Assembly (NCBI GenBank): GCA_964636275.1
Contig: CAZWRN010000013.1
Span: 1 to 37,220, forward strand
Reading direction: 5' to 3'
Source: CAZWRN01 sp964636275
GTDB taxonomy: Bacteria; Patescibacteriota; Microgenomatia; Daviesbacterales; UBA10151
Length of the DNA: 37,220 bases
Shown piece after piece: positions 7,865 through 16,041 of this stretch. The number at the start of each line of letters is the position of its first letter. The stretch's first letter is position 1. The notes beneath the pieces are model-generated. The model had not been told where the DNA came from and searched no databases. It saw nothing but the letters and a program-made list of their open reading frames with translations. The translations under genes were made by a program, and so were the position numbers.

Positions 7865-10495
7865 TTACTTTTTTAAAATATAAAATCCAGTGACAAAACA
7901 AATAAGTAAACCCAAAAAACTAACTGAAATCGGCCATAGTATTTCCATCATAATCTGAGGCATATATACAATTACGACCTGAGTAGAACTATCTGCTTTA
8001 ACAAGCCATCCATTTGCATAACCATCCGTCAGGAAATGACTTGAAGAATCTAGCTCTTTAGAAAAGAAAAGTGATAGTTGATCAAAAAAATTAAGGTTAG
8101 TTTTATCTGAAGAATTTATATAAATGAGTTTCCATTCTGAGTTAAAATTTTGATTGAGACGTAAAAAATAGGTACCTGCTTCAGAAAGGGTTACCAAGTA
8201 GGTGGTCGGACTTAAGGCGATTGTTTGAATTTTAGTTTGAAGTGGTATTTCAGTTAAAGAATAATCCGTACTGATAGGTTTGAATAAATATGCAGTTTCC
8301 TTAGATTGTTTAAATGAATCAAAAAGTTGATCATAAGACTCAACAAATTCTATATGAGAAAAAGCTTTGATAGGATGAGTCAAATCAGACTGATCCATTT
8401 GAAAAATTTTTAATCCATCTATTGAGCCTAGTTGATTTACCCCAGTAATATACCGTTTTTCACCTCTTATAGTAGAGATGCTATCTACCTCAAAATTTAC
8501 CGGCTTGGAAATTGACTGGGGTCTAAAGTAGATTTCAATCTGTTTGATTTGAGTAAAATCGGTATCTGGATTTTCAGTGGGATTAAAAAGGGATAAATCA
8601 ATTGTTTTTGTCCTACCAGATTCTTGGGCACTATAATTAAGTTGTGATTCTTTTTCTCCACTCCATCGAGGCTGAGAACTATTTTGATCCACCAAAGAAA
8701 CATCTATAAACCCAGCCGAATCTGATCTAAAAATCACTCGCAACTTTTGCACTTCAGACAAACTTTGTAAATCAGAGGAGATAAAACAGGAAAAATGAAG
8801 CTCATCAAACTTCATCGGCTGGCACAAAAAATCTACCTTTTGGGTGGGAATAAAAAAATTTTTAGTTAGAAGATCCAGACTCTTTTTATCTTGTCTGGTT
8901 GATTTAACATCTGAACGGTCGATTATGTATCTCACATCAATTCTACGCAGCGCTGGTGTTAGCTCTTTGCTCCCTATATACTCTTTCAATGCCATCAAAT
9001 AGGGATTAGTTCCAGTTTGAGTTATAACTGAAGCATCAACCAGCTGATAGAGAGGATCATTACCATGATAATCAGCTCCCTGCCATTTATATGATGCTCC
9101 AAAGCTAGATAAATAGGGAGTAAAAAAAAGTCTTCCACCAGTAGAATTATCCGTTTCTTGCCAGTTATCAAGTATTTGGTATCTTTCAGGAATATTTGTC
9201 GATGTTCCCCAACCAATCACTTCACCAGACCACAAGGGCCAATTAAAAAGCCCAATTATCATCACTAATAACACAGTTATTGATGAAAATGCCCATCGAT
9301 TGCTGATATTTCTTATAAAAACAAAAAGTCCGGTCAATCCGACCCCAAACAGCCCACTGTAAGCAAGTAAATAAACTAAACCAAATTTTTCATATGGATT
9401 ACGAAAAACCTGCAGTGGAGTAAAATGAGTAAATATCGACTCAAAAAGAAAACCTAATGGTGGATTAGATCCCAAACAAACAATCAATCCGACGAAAAAC
9501 ATACCCCAATAAAACTGAACACTTTTTTGGCGAAAATATCTCAAACTAAAAATCACAACAACAACTCCCAACCAACTTAAAACCTGAAATACACCAGTTT
9601 TGTAGATTCCAAAATAGAGCGAAGATTCAAAATGTAGGGGGTGATATAGTCTAATAACTGAATCAAAAGAATATTGACTACTTACGGCTCTCAAAGAAGA
9701 AAGTGCATTTTCAAAAACATTTCCTGTTCCTAAAAAAGCTGCTGGAGCATACCAGACAGTCACCAACAACCACCAACTATTTATAATAACCCAACTAATC
9801 AAGAATAATCCGAAAACAATTAGTTGCCTACATATATTTAAAAACGACCCTCTGGTTTCAAAGGTTTTATATAACCAAAATCCGCTCGCTAATATCCAAA
9901 GAGAAATTGCATAACTGGGATTTCCCATAGCTGCTGAAAATAAGAATGAAATTATTAGATTTATAATTAAATACAACCGCTGCTTGGAATCAAAATAGTA
10001 AGCTATCAAAAGTAAAAAAACCGGGTAATATAAATAGGCAAAAAATTGCGGATAGAGACCCCTGGCCCAAACTTGACTAATAACATATGGATTACTCAGG
10101 TAAAACAAAGCCCCAAAAAAAGCAGCCAAACGGGGGGATAAAATCCAAGCAAAAGTTTTTCTAAAAAGTAAATAGCTGCTAATTACAGCACCAGCTAGAA
10201 TCAAACCAAAGGTACCAATCTGTAAAAAAAATGGATGGACCCCTCCTCTAAATAATAAAGTTAAAAATCCATACAAAGGTCTCTTTGATAAATCACTAAA
10301 ATATGGAACACCCAAATACAAATCTAGCCAAACACTAGAAACCATTTTCTGGTATACCAAATCAATTCTTTGAAAAATAATCCCTTCTTCGGCTCCAATA
10401 AACAAATTCCCCTGTCTAAACCAAATAGCAAGTAGGCAAACAACCAATAATAGTAATATCAACAAAAAGGTGCGATCAGTTTGATTAAATTTCAT
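7865..10495 (-). CDS. Large AftD-like (DUF3367-type) GT-C membrane protein
   Basis: This 876-residue protein has about a dozen membrane helices in its first 420 residues. A large extracytoplasmic part follows (about 430-845), with beta-rich stretches such as SADLQ-type sandwich segments, and it ends in a single C-terminal helix with a Lys-Lys end. An Ala-Glu-Glu in the first outer loop (IGAEEGIIF) and the segment FRNPYEKFG (364-372) resemble arabinofuranosyltransferase AftD and related GT-C proteins; the C-terminal part may be carbohydrate-binding. YfhO-like membrane proteins are the main alternative. The start is the ATG at 10495; an upstream in-frame TTG at 10513 is not needed. It is divergent from the formyltransferase gene by 99 bases. 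Substrate unknown, probably a lipid-linked sugar. Confidence 0.75.
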   Translation of the reverse strand: MKFNQTDRTFLLILLLLVVCLLAIWFRQGNLFIGAEEGIIFQRIDLVYQKMVSSVWLDLYLGVPYFSDLSKRPLYGFLTLLFRGGVHPFFLQIGTFGLILAGAVISSYLLFRKTFAWILSPRLAAFFGALFYLSNPYVISQVWARGLYPQFFAYLYYPVFLLLIAYYFDSKQRLYLIINLIISFLFSAAMGNPSYAISLWILASGFWLYKTFETRGSFLNICRQLIVFGLFLISWVIINSWWLLVTVWYAPAAFLGTGNVFENALSSLRAVSSQYSFDSVIRLYHPLHFESSLYFGIYKTGVFQVLSWLGVVVVIFSLRYFRQKSVQFYWGMFFVGLIVCLGSNPPLGFLFESIFTHFTPLQVFRNPYEKFGLVYLLAYSGLFGVGLTGLFVFIRNISNRWAFSSITVLLVMIIGLFNWPLWSGEVIGWGTSTNIPERYQILDNWQETDNSTGGRLFFTPYLSSFGASYKWQGADYHGNDPLYQLVDASVITQTGTNPYLMALKEYIGSKELTPALRRIDVRYIIDRSDVKSTRQDKKSLDLLTKNFFIPTQKVDFLCQPMKFDELHFSCFISSDLQSLSEVQKLRVIFRSDSAGFIDVSLVDQNSSQPRWSGEKESQLNYSAQESGRTKTIDLSLFNPTENPDTDFTQIKQIEIYFRPQSISKPVNFEVDSISTIRGEKRYITGVNQLGSIDGLKIFQMDQSDLTHPIKAFSHIEFVESYDQLFDSFKQSKETAYLFKPISTDYSLTEIPLQTKIQTIALSPTTYLVTLSEAGTYFLRLNQNFNSEWKLIYINSSDKTNLNFFDQLSLFFSKELDSSSHFLTDGYANGWLVKADSSTQVVIVYMPQIMMEILWPISVSFLGLLICFVTGFYILKK

Positions 10496-10555
10496 AGCCG
10501 GATCCAAAACCAAAGTGGCGTTATTGTATAGCTACCTTTACGAAAAGACCAGCCA

Positions 10556-10587
10556 GGGATTGTATTCACCCAGAATCCCATTACAAT
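10556..10587 (+). promoter_or_regulatory. Candidate leaderless promoter with inverted repeat
   Basis: TTGTAT (10560-10565) and TACAAT (10582-10587) are 16 bases apart. Initiation would fall next to the formyltransferase ATG at 10595. An inverted repeat GGGATT (10556-10561) / AATCCC (10574-10579) with a 12-base centre overlaps the -35 and the spacer and could be an operator. The match is modest and the whole divergent gap is only 99 bases long. Confidence 0.3.
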
Positions 10588-10594
10588 AATAACA

Positions 10595-11233
10595 ATGACA
10601 AAAAATGTTGTGGTTTTAGGGAAAGGCAAACTGGCTATCAGAGTTGCCCAATGGTTTTTAAAACATCGTGGATATAAACTTGTGACTATTGTTCCTGTCA
10701 TGCCGGAGCCAAGCTGGACTAATTCACTAACTAAATGGGCTAAAAAAAACCAGCTTGCAGTTGTTGAAACCGGTCATTATAAAGACGTTCCTAATACCAT
10801 ATCGATTGATTTGGCGGTCTCTGTAACTTATGACAAAATTATCAAACTCCCATTCATTAATCGCTGTAAAAGAATTATTAATATTCACAACGGGCCACTA
10901 CCAAAATACCGAGGTGTTTCCCCTATTAATTGGGCTCTTAAAAACAATGAAACAATGCATGGGGTAACTATTCATGAAATAACTCCCGGAATTGACGATG
11001 GGCCCATCTGGGGTCAGGTAAAATTTTCAATCTATCCTGAAACAGATGAAGTGAAAGATGTCTATCAAAGATGTTTGAATTTTGGCTGGATACTTTTCAA
11101 AGAGATCATTCCTATTCTCGACAAATTGGTCCCTATAAACCAAAATCATTCAGAAGCCACCTATTATGATTTATCCCAGAATAGCTTACTTGCTGAAAGA
11201 CGCTTTTTTACTAAAAAACTATCTTCTAAATAA
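10595..11233 (+). CDS. Formyltransferase-domain protein (sugar N-formyltransferase-like)
   Basis: This 212-residue protein consists of only the formyl_trans_N domain, the catalytic part shared by methionyl-tRNA formyltransferase, ArnA and sugar N-formyltransferases. The catalytic triad is intact: Asn96 and His98 in NIHNGPLP and Asp134 in PGIDDGPI. The KYRGVSPINWAL segment is the family signature. The C-terminal OB domain needed for tRNA binding in methionyl-tRNA formyltransferase is absent, which argues for a small-molecule substrate. It should move a formyl group from N10-formyltetrahydrofolate to an amino sugar. A DegT aminotransferase that could make such an amine lies in the opposing unit. 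The gene's last 15 bases overlap the opposing dehydrogenase gene. No Shine-Dalgarno is visible. Confidence 0.85.
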   Translation: MTKNVVVLGKGKLAIRVAQWFLKHRGYKLVTIVPVMPEPSWTNSLTKWAKKNQLAVVETGHYKDVPNTISIDLAVSVTYDKIIKLPFINRCKRIINIHNGPLPKYRGVSPINWALKNNETMHGVTIHEITPGIDDGPIWGQVKFSIYPETDEVKDVYQRCLNFGWILFKEIIPILDKLVPINQNHSEATYYDLSQNSLLAERRFFTKKLSSK

Positions 11234-12226
11234 CACTTTCTTATTAGTTTTGATAGAAATATCACAAGCTTCAAGAAGCTTCACAAGCCTAACATTAATC
11301 TCAGCATTTTCATATGAAATTTTATTACTTTTCAACTGTTTAGCTATTTCATTAAGCTCAATATAAATGGCCTCTTCATTGGACAATTTAGGAATTAATA
11401 CATCACCATTTCGATAGATTGGTTTCATATAGGTAATTTCATCATCGATAACATCAATACCTTTATCATAAATTCGAATTTTTTCATCAGGTTCAACATC
11501 ATCAAAAAAAATCATTTTATTACTCCCCCCAATCAGAACAGTTCTGAGCTTAATTGGTGATACCCATGAAACATGAATATGAGCTATAAAACCATTATCG
11601 TATTCCAGAGTGATATGTGCCATTTCAAAATTCTTAGAACCTTTAACATGATGAGAAGCCGTAGCCCATACTTTAACTGGTGAAATACCAAAACATCGAT
11701 CAATTATAGCCAGATCATGCGGAGCAAGATCCCATATGACATTAACTTCTTTTTGGATCAGACCTAAATTGGTCCGGGTAGAATCATAATACAGAGGAAT
11801 TCCTAACTGCTTTTTTTTAATAAAACGCTGTATATATTCAACAGCGCCTGTATATAAATAAGTCAAATCACCATATAAAAGTAACCCTTTTTTTTGGGCT
11901 AATTTTAATAAAACTTGTGCGTCTTTGTCTGACAAGGTAATTGGTTTAGCAATCAGAACATGTTTATTATTCATGAGGGCTTGTTTTGCAATATGAAAAT
12001 GGGTTTCTGGAGGGGTTACAATCATAACTAAATCAATCTCAGTATCCTGCAAGACAACCTCGTATTTACTCGTTTGCTGAATATGAGGATATAATTGCCA
12101 AGATTTTTTTAGAGCCTGATCTGAAAGATCACATACCCACCTCACTTCAAAATCCGAATGACGAATAAAATTACGAACAAAATTTGGCCCCCAGTAACCT
12201 AAGCCAATAACACCAACTTTAATCAT
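11219..12226 (-). CDS. Gfo/Idh/MocA-family NAD(P)-dependent oxidoreductase
   Basis: This 335-residue protein has an N-terminal Rossmann domain with GLGYWG (8-13), where the Trp is common in WlbA/WbpB-type sugar dehydrogenases. AKP (93-95) holds the conserved substrate Lys94 and is a variant of EKP. DLAPHD (166-171) carries the His/Asp pair of the catalytic region. Family members oxidise C3 of UDP-HexNAc(A) or act on other sugars. The gene overlaps the DegT aminotransferase upstream by 8 bases. Dehydrogenase plus aminotransferase is the known pair that makes 3-amino sugars (WbpB/WbpE, WlbA/WlbC), so a 3-amino sugar nucleotide is the best guess. The 3' end overlaps the opposing formyltransferase by 15 bases. 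Confidence 0.9.
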   Translation of the reverse strand: MIKVGVIGLGYWGPNFVRNFIRHSDFEVRWVCDLSDQALKKSWQLYPHIQQTSKYEVVLQDTEIDLVMIVTPPETHFHIAKQALMNNKHVLIAKPITLSDKDAQVLLKLAQKKGLLLYGDLTYLYTGAVEYIQRFIKKKQLGIPLYYDSTRTNLGLIQKEVNVIWDLAPHDLAIIDRCFGISPVKVWATASHHVKGSKNFEMAHITLEYDNGFIAHIHVSWVSPIKLRTVLIGGSNKMIFFDDVEPDEKIRIYDKGIDVIDDEITYMKPIYRNGDVLIPKLSNEEAIYIELNEIAKQLKSNKISYENAEINVRLVKLLEACDISIKTNKKVLFRR

Positions 12227-13340
12227 GCAAATAAAAATCCTTTATCTTTTCGATCACCCAGTCTTGCTGATCTTTAGTAATCTCAGGATATAATGGCAAA
12301 GATAAAATACTTGAAGCTAATTTTTCAGCTATCGGAAAAGAATTTTTAGTGTATCCGAGGAAATCAAGTGACTTTTGTAAATGAACCGGCACCGGATAAT
12401 GGATACCTGTCTGAATACCATACTCAAGTAAATATTTTTGTAAAGCATCTCTTTGTGGTACCTGAATAACAAATAAATGATATATCGATTTGGCAATGGG
12501 ATCTTCTGTGACAGTTTTAATAAATGGTAAATCTTGGAATAGCTTTTTTTGGTAATAGACAGCCGCTCGTTGACGTTTTTTATTCCAGGCATCTAAATGT
12601 CTCAATTTAAATCGTAAAACACTAGCCTGGATAGCATCTAAGCGACTATTATACCCAATTTGGTCAAAATAATATTTCTTTTTTGCACCATACTCTCGTA
12701 ATGATCTAATTTTTTTCATCAAAGTTGCTGAATTGGTAGTTACTGCTCCAGCGTCACCATATGCACCAAGGTTTTTGCCTGGATAAAAACTAAAGGCGGC
12801 AATATCACCCAATGAACCAACTTTTCTTCCATGGTATAAGGCTCCATGTGCTTGGCAAGCATCCTCTAAAAGTGCAATACCTTTTTGTTTAGTAATTTTC
12901 TTAAGCGATGTCATATCAGCTGGCTTACCATATAAATGAACAGGCATAATGACTTTGGTTTTTGACGTTATCTTTTTTTCCACCTGAGAAACATCAATGG
13001 AGGCAGTTTCCTCATTTACATCAACCATAATCGGGGTAGCTCCTGCATAGAGGACGGCATAAACACTAGCAATAAAGGTATTAGCCGGAACAATTACCTC
13101 GTCTCCTTTTTGTACCCCTAAAGCCAATAAGCTTAAATACAGAGCATCGGTACCAGAGGCAACCCCAACCGCATATTTGGTATTACAATAGTGAGCAAAT
13201 TTTTCTTCGAACAATGATACTTGGTCACTTAAAATATAAGATCCCGATGAAACAGTTTCATTAATAGCTTTATCAATTTCCGATTTAATTGTTTGATAAT
13301 TAGCCGCTAAATCGATTAAGGGAATACGGAGTTTATTCAT
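12219..13340 (-). CDS. DegT/DnrJ/EryC1/StrS-family PLP sugar aminotransferase
   Basis: This 373-residue fold-type I aminotransferase acts on keto nucleotide sugars. GVASGTDAL (59-67) binds the PLP phosphate. EDACQAHGA (159-167) includes Asp160, which contacts the pyridine nitrogen. SFYPGKNLGAYGDAGA (184-199) contains the PLP lysine Lys189. The C-terminal QTGIHYPVPVH segment is typical of the family. Length and motifs are normal, so it should be active, making a 3- or 4-amino sugar with glutamate as donor. It is coupled to the Gfo/Idh gene by an 8-base overlap. The keto substrate would come from that dehydrogenase (3-keto) or from a 4,6-dehydratase elsewhere. The start ATG at 13340 has an extended -10 just upstream. 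Confidence 0.93.
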   Translation of the reverse strand: MNKLRIPLIDLAANYQTIKSEIDKAINETVSSGSYILSDQVSLFEEKFAHYCNTKYAVGVASGTDALYLSLLALGVQKGDEVIVPANTFIASVYAVLYAGATPIMVDVNEETASIDVSQVEKKITSKTKVIMPVHLYGKPADMTSLKKITKQKGIALLEDACQAHGALYHGRKVGSLGDIAAFSFYPGKNLGAYGDAGAVTTNSATLMKKIRSLREYGAKKKYYFDQIGYNSRLDAIQASVLRFKLRHLDAWNKKRQRAAVYYQKKLFQDLPFIKTVTEDPIAKSIYHLFVIQVPQRDALQKYLLEYGIQTGIHYPVPVHLQKSLDFLGYTKNSFPIAEKLASSILSLPLYPEITKDQQDWVIEKIKDFYLHD

Positions 13341-13352
13341 AAAACTGGTTTG

Positions 13353-13361
13353 ATAATAGCA
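13353..13361 (-). promoter_or_regulatory. Candidate extended -10 before the aminotransferase gene
   Basis: The minus strand reads TGC then TATTAT at 13361-13353, a TGn-extended -10 in the 27-base gap between the GT2 stop and the DegT start. The predicted start near 13346 gives a leader of about five bases. There is no clear -35 and no Shine-Dalgarno. Confidence 0.35.
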
Positions 13362-13367
13362 TATTTT

Positions 13368-14414
13368 TTATTTTCCATAGTATCCAATATCGATCTTTAA
13401 ACGGACCATTTTTATCAAGCTATAGTAACCAATTAACCACATGGTATACCAGGTTAATACGGGATGCAAAAGATATACCAATTTCCGTCTCGTAATCGTC
13501 AAATACATACCATCATAAACAGGCCAGATAAATAATAATGCGTATAAAATAAATCCATATTTTTTAAAACGATAAAGTGAATTTTGATAATCATTTCTTC
13601 CTCCAAAACCACCCCGTCCCATATCAGTATTAAAAACATTATTCTTCACTCGTGATGCTAGTTTACTTAAATACTTTTGCAAATTGGGAACTGAATTATG
13701 ACAGGTGAAATCATTCTTACTAAGAGCCAATAATGTCCCTTGGTCATTTAACAGATAAAATAAATGCGCTAATAAACCCGGGTTTTTCCTGATCTGAGGA
13801 AAGGCTTCTCTGGCATATTCCACATCGATCATACTACCCCCAGCCCACAATTCTATCAGTGGTAAAGGATGGACATATTGAAAATCTATTATAACGCAGT
13901 CTTTATCTTGGTAAAGAACTCGTTTGGAAAATCTCCGACTAAATTCAGAAATAAGATATCGATCTCCTTTAGACTCTCGATAAACAAAAAAAGAAAATGG
14001 ATCTCCGAATTCATTTATGTAATTATTAATTGGGTTACTCGTCTGCAGAGTTTTATATCCACCGAGCATAACAGCTCTAACATAGGGATTTTTATTTATG
14101 CAGTTGACTTTGATCTGAATACTTTTTTTATTGTCCAAAATTTCATCACTATCTAGAAAGATAACGTACTTTCCTTTAGCTTGATAAAACCCCAGATATT
14201 TTGCATAGATAAGTTCTGTTTTTGGATTAGGAATTATTCTAGTTTTATACTGGGAAGCAATTCGTAATGTAGCATCTGTAGATCCTCCATCAACTATTAA
14301 AATCTCTATTTTATTGCCAGGATAGGTTTGCTTTTTCAGAGAGTCCAAAGTCGCACTCAATGTATTTTCTGAATTGTAGGTTGCGATAACAACACTGATT
14401 AGCGGATATTTCAT
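13368..14414 (-). CDS. GT2-family glycosyltransferase with C-terminal hydrophobic region
   Basis: This 348-residue GT-A enzyme begins with KYPLISVVIATYN. DGGSTDAT (42-49) and the metal-binding DSDE (88-91) are intact, so catalysis looks normal. The second half (from about 270) holds a hydrophobic stretch, KYGFILYALLFIWPVYDG, and ends near YLLHPVLTWYTMWLIGYY, suggesting membrane attachment. The start is the ATG at 14414; an in-frame TTG two codons earlier is less likely. It is divergent from the acetyltransferase gene, with only 37 bases between the two start codons. It sits at the head of the aminotransferase/dehydrogenase unit and may transfer the amino sugar made there. Donor unknown. Confidence 0.88.
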   Translation of the reverse strand: MKYPLISVVIATYNSENTLSATLDSLKKQTYPGNKIEILIVDGGSTDATLRIASQYKTRIIPNPKTELIYAKYLGFYQAKGKYVIFLDSDEILDNKKSIQIKVNCINKNPYVRAVMLGGYKTLQTSNPINNYINEFGDPFSFFVYRESKGDRYLISEFSRRFSKRVLYQDKDCVIIDFQYVHPLPLIELWAGGSMIDVEYAREAFPQIRKNPGLLAHLFYLLNDQGTLLALSKNDFTCHNSVPNLQKYLSKLASRVKNNVFNTDMGRGGFGGRNDYQNSLYRFKKYGFILYALLFIWPVYDGMYLTITRRKLVYLLHPVLTWYTMWLIGYYSLIKMVRLKIDIGYYGK

Positions 14415-14422
14415 TTGCAACT

Positions 14423-14437
14423 AGTATATAGTATAAA
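14423..14437. promoter_or_regulatory. Overlapping divergent -10 elements in a 37-base gap
   Basis: The gap between divergent starts at 14414 (minus) and 14452 (plus) contains TATACT on the minus strand (14428-14423) and TATAGT/TATAAA on the plus strand (14427-14437). The minus element would give an almost leaderless GT2 mRNA. Both -35 regions would have to lie in the opposite gene, and I see no convincing one. Confidence 0.25.
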
Positions 14438-14451
14438 TTCATCTAAACAAG

Positions 14452-14967
14452 ATGAATTTTATATATGGCACAGCTGTTTATATATTTGCTTCTTTAAGAG
14501 CATTTTTCTGGTCATTTTTTCTCAAAAAAATTGGTCGAGGTGTCCATATTATGAGTAATGTGACTTTAATGAGTCCACACAATATCGAAATTGGTAATCA
14601 TGTTTTAATCAACACCGACACAAAAATCGGCGGCCAAAATGGCATTCATATCGGCAACTATGTTCTGATAGGATACAATGTGAATCTCGTCTCTGAAAAT
14701 CACGCTTTTTCCAATCCCACAAAACCTATTAAACACCAAGGCTATTTTGGGGGTAAGATCACTATTGAAGATGATGTTTGGATTGGAGCCAATGCGGTAA
14801 TTCTTCCCTCAGTAACCATTGGTCGTGGAGCCATAATCGGTGCCAACGCTGTGGTGACCAAAAATGTCAAACCATTTACTATAGTTGGTGGAATCCCTGC
14901 CAAAAAAATTAAAAATCGTTTTAATGCAAAAGACCAAAAAAAAGCAATAAATATTAATTTAACCTAG
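14452..14967 (+). CDS. Hexapeptide-repeat (LbH) O/N-acetyltransferase
   Basis: This 171-residue left-handed beta-helix acyltransferase is of the maltose/galactoside/serine-acetyltransferase type. The imperfect hexapeptide coils run from about 35 to 145, for example HNIEIGNHVLINTDTKIG, then VWIGANAVILPSVTIG. His84 in SENHAF is the expected catalytic base, and GGIPAK near 146-151 is the usual acetyl-CoA-binding end. A short hydrophobic N-terminus (IYGTAVYIFASLRAFFWSFF) may lie against the membrane. It probably acetylates a sugar hydroxyl or amine in the glycan or precursor. Together with the dehydrogenase and aminotransferase it would complete a WbpB/WbpE/WbpD-like set, though motif reading cannot decide between O- and N-acetylation. 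Its last nine bases overlap the opposing epimerase gene. Confidence 0.88.
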   Translation: MNFIYGTAVYIFASLRAFFWSFFLKKIGRGVHIMSNVTLMSPHNIEIGNHVLINTDTKIGGQNGIHIGNYVLIGYNVNLVSENHAFSNPTKPIKHQGYFGGKITIEDDVWIGANAVILPSVTIGRGAIIGANAVVTKNVKPFTIVGGIPAKKIKNRFNAKDQKKAININLT

Positions 14968-16041
14968 AAGTGTATCAACAATTATTTTAGCCGGACTTTT
15001 TCTTGGCTTTAGTTCAGCCTTTTTAAAAGTTTGGTAATTTTTAAGAAAATGACTAATTATCTGAGGATCTCCTTTACTTAAAACTGCATTTTTCCCCAAG
15101 CCCTCTGTTTGTACTGCATAATCAGCCAACCCCAAATATGGTTTTCCAAGATAATACGCCTCCTGTTGAATTGTTGCACTATCTGTTGCAATAAATTCAG
15201 ACTTTTTTAATACCTTTAGAAACTCCCCATATGAGAGTTGACTGATGATTTTAAGATTCTTTTTCGGCACCTGAAGCGAGTGAATTATTTCAACCGTCAG
15301 TGGATGATTTAACACCACGCAAATCAAGTCTTTATTAGCAGATTTAATAATAAATTCCATTATTCTTTTGGTCCAGGCTTTTTTCAAAAGTACATGCTCC
15401 TGGCGATGAACAATCAGCAGATAATATTTTTTTGTTAACTGCAAAGGCATTTTGATTTTTTGGTTCATGGACCACCAAAAAGATTCAATATTAGTGTTAT
15501 AGGCAGTACTAACTTTGATTCCTCGAAAGTTCTTTAAATTATTCAGTGCCCAGTCAGTAGGCGTAAACATAATATCAGCTAAAAAAGAGTTGATATGTTT
15601 ACATATTTCTTCAGGGAAAGGTTCCAAAAAATTGTGAGAAAAATAACCTGCTTCAATATGTACCAACTTTAATCCATACATTTTAGCTAAAAAAGCTCCC
15701 AAAGAAGAGGTAACAGTATCACCATGAATAATAAAATAGATATCTTTCTTAGGTTGATTTTTAAATAAAGAAGAAAATCGAATACCTCCTTTGATTAGTG
15801 TTAATAACGACCAAAAGAAAAAAATTACAGTTGAAGATTTATTAGCTTTTGGATTGATAACAAGAAGTGGTTTGATATCGCCTAAGTAAGATTTAAAATC
15901 TGAATAATTAATCTGATTTTGACCGGAATCAATAATGTAAAATTTTAATTTTCTTTTTTGCAGCTCTTTTAATACAGGGACTAATTTATTAAATTCAGCC
16001 ACTGTACCAATGAAGAAATAAAACTTTTTCGAGCTTTTCAT
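14959..16041 (-). CDS. UDP-N-acetylglucosamine 2-epimerase-like (WecB family), divergent
   Basis: This 360-residue GT-B-fold protein is of the non-hydrolysing UDP-GlcNAc 2-epimerase family, which makes UDP-ManNAc. HGDTVTS (near 106-112), HIEAG (128-132), EPFPEEI (140-146), IVHRQEH (210-216) and NHP (245-247) match the family. The nucleotide-binding segment that normally reads TDSGGIQEE is TDSATIQQE (286-294), losing both glycines, and HRREN is HRQEH. It may therefore be a divergent epimerase with another substrate. The start is the ATG at 16041, which shares one base with the stop of the methyltransferase gene (TGATG); a TTG one codon earlier is less likely. The 3' end overlaps the opposing acetyltransferase by nine bases. 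Confidence 0.85.
   Translation of the reverse strand: MKSSKKFYFFIGTVAEFNKLVPVLKELQKRKLKFYIIDSGQNQINYSDFKSYLGDIKPLLVINPKANKSSTVIFFFWSLLTLIKGGIRFSSLFKNQPKKDIYFIIHGDTVTSSLGAFLAKMYGLKLVHIEAGYFSHNFLEPFPEEICKHINSFLADIMFTPTDWALNNLKNFRGIKVSTAYNTNIESFWWSMNQKIKMPLQLTKKYYLLIVHRQEHVLLKKAWTKRIMEFIIKSANKDLICVVLNHPLTVEIIHSLQVPKKNLKIISQLSYGEFLKVLKKSEFIATDSATIQQEAYYLGKPYLGLADYAVQTEGLGKNAVLSKGDPQIISHFLKNYQTFKKAELKPRKSPAKIIVDTLLG

Noticed and set aside
10556..10579. GGGATT/AATCCC inverted repeat as a transcription terminator
   Set aside because: The stem is six base pairs with a 12-base loop and no T-run. It is mentioned only as a possible operator.
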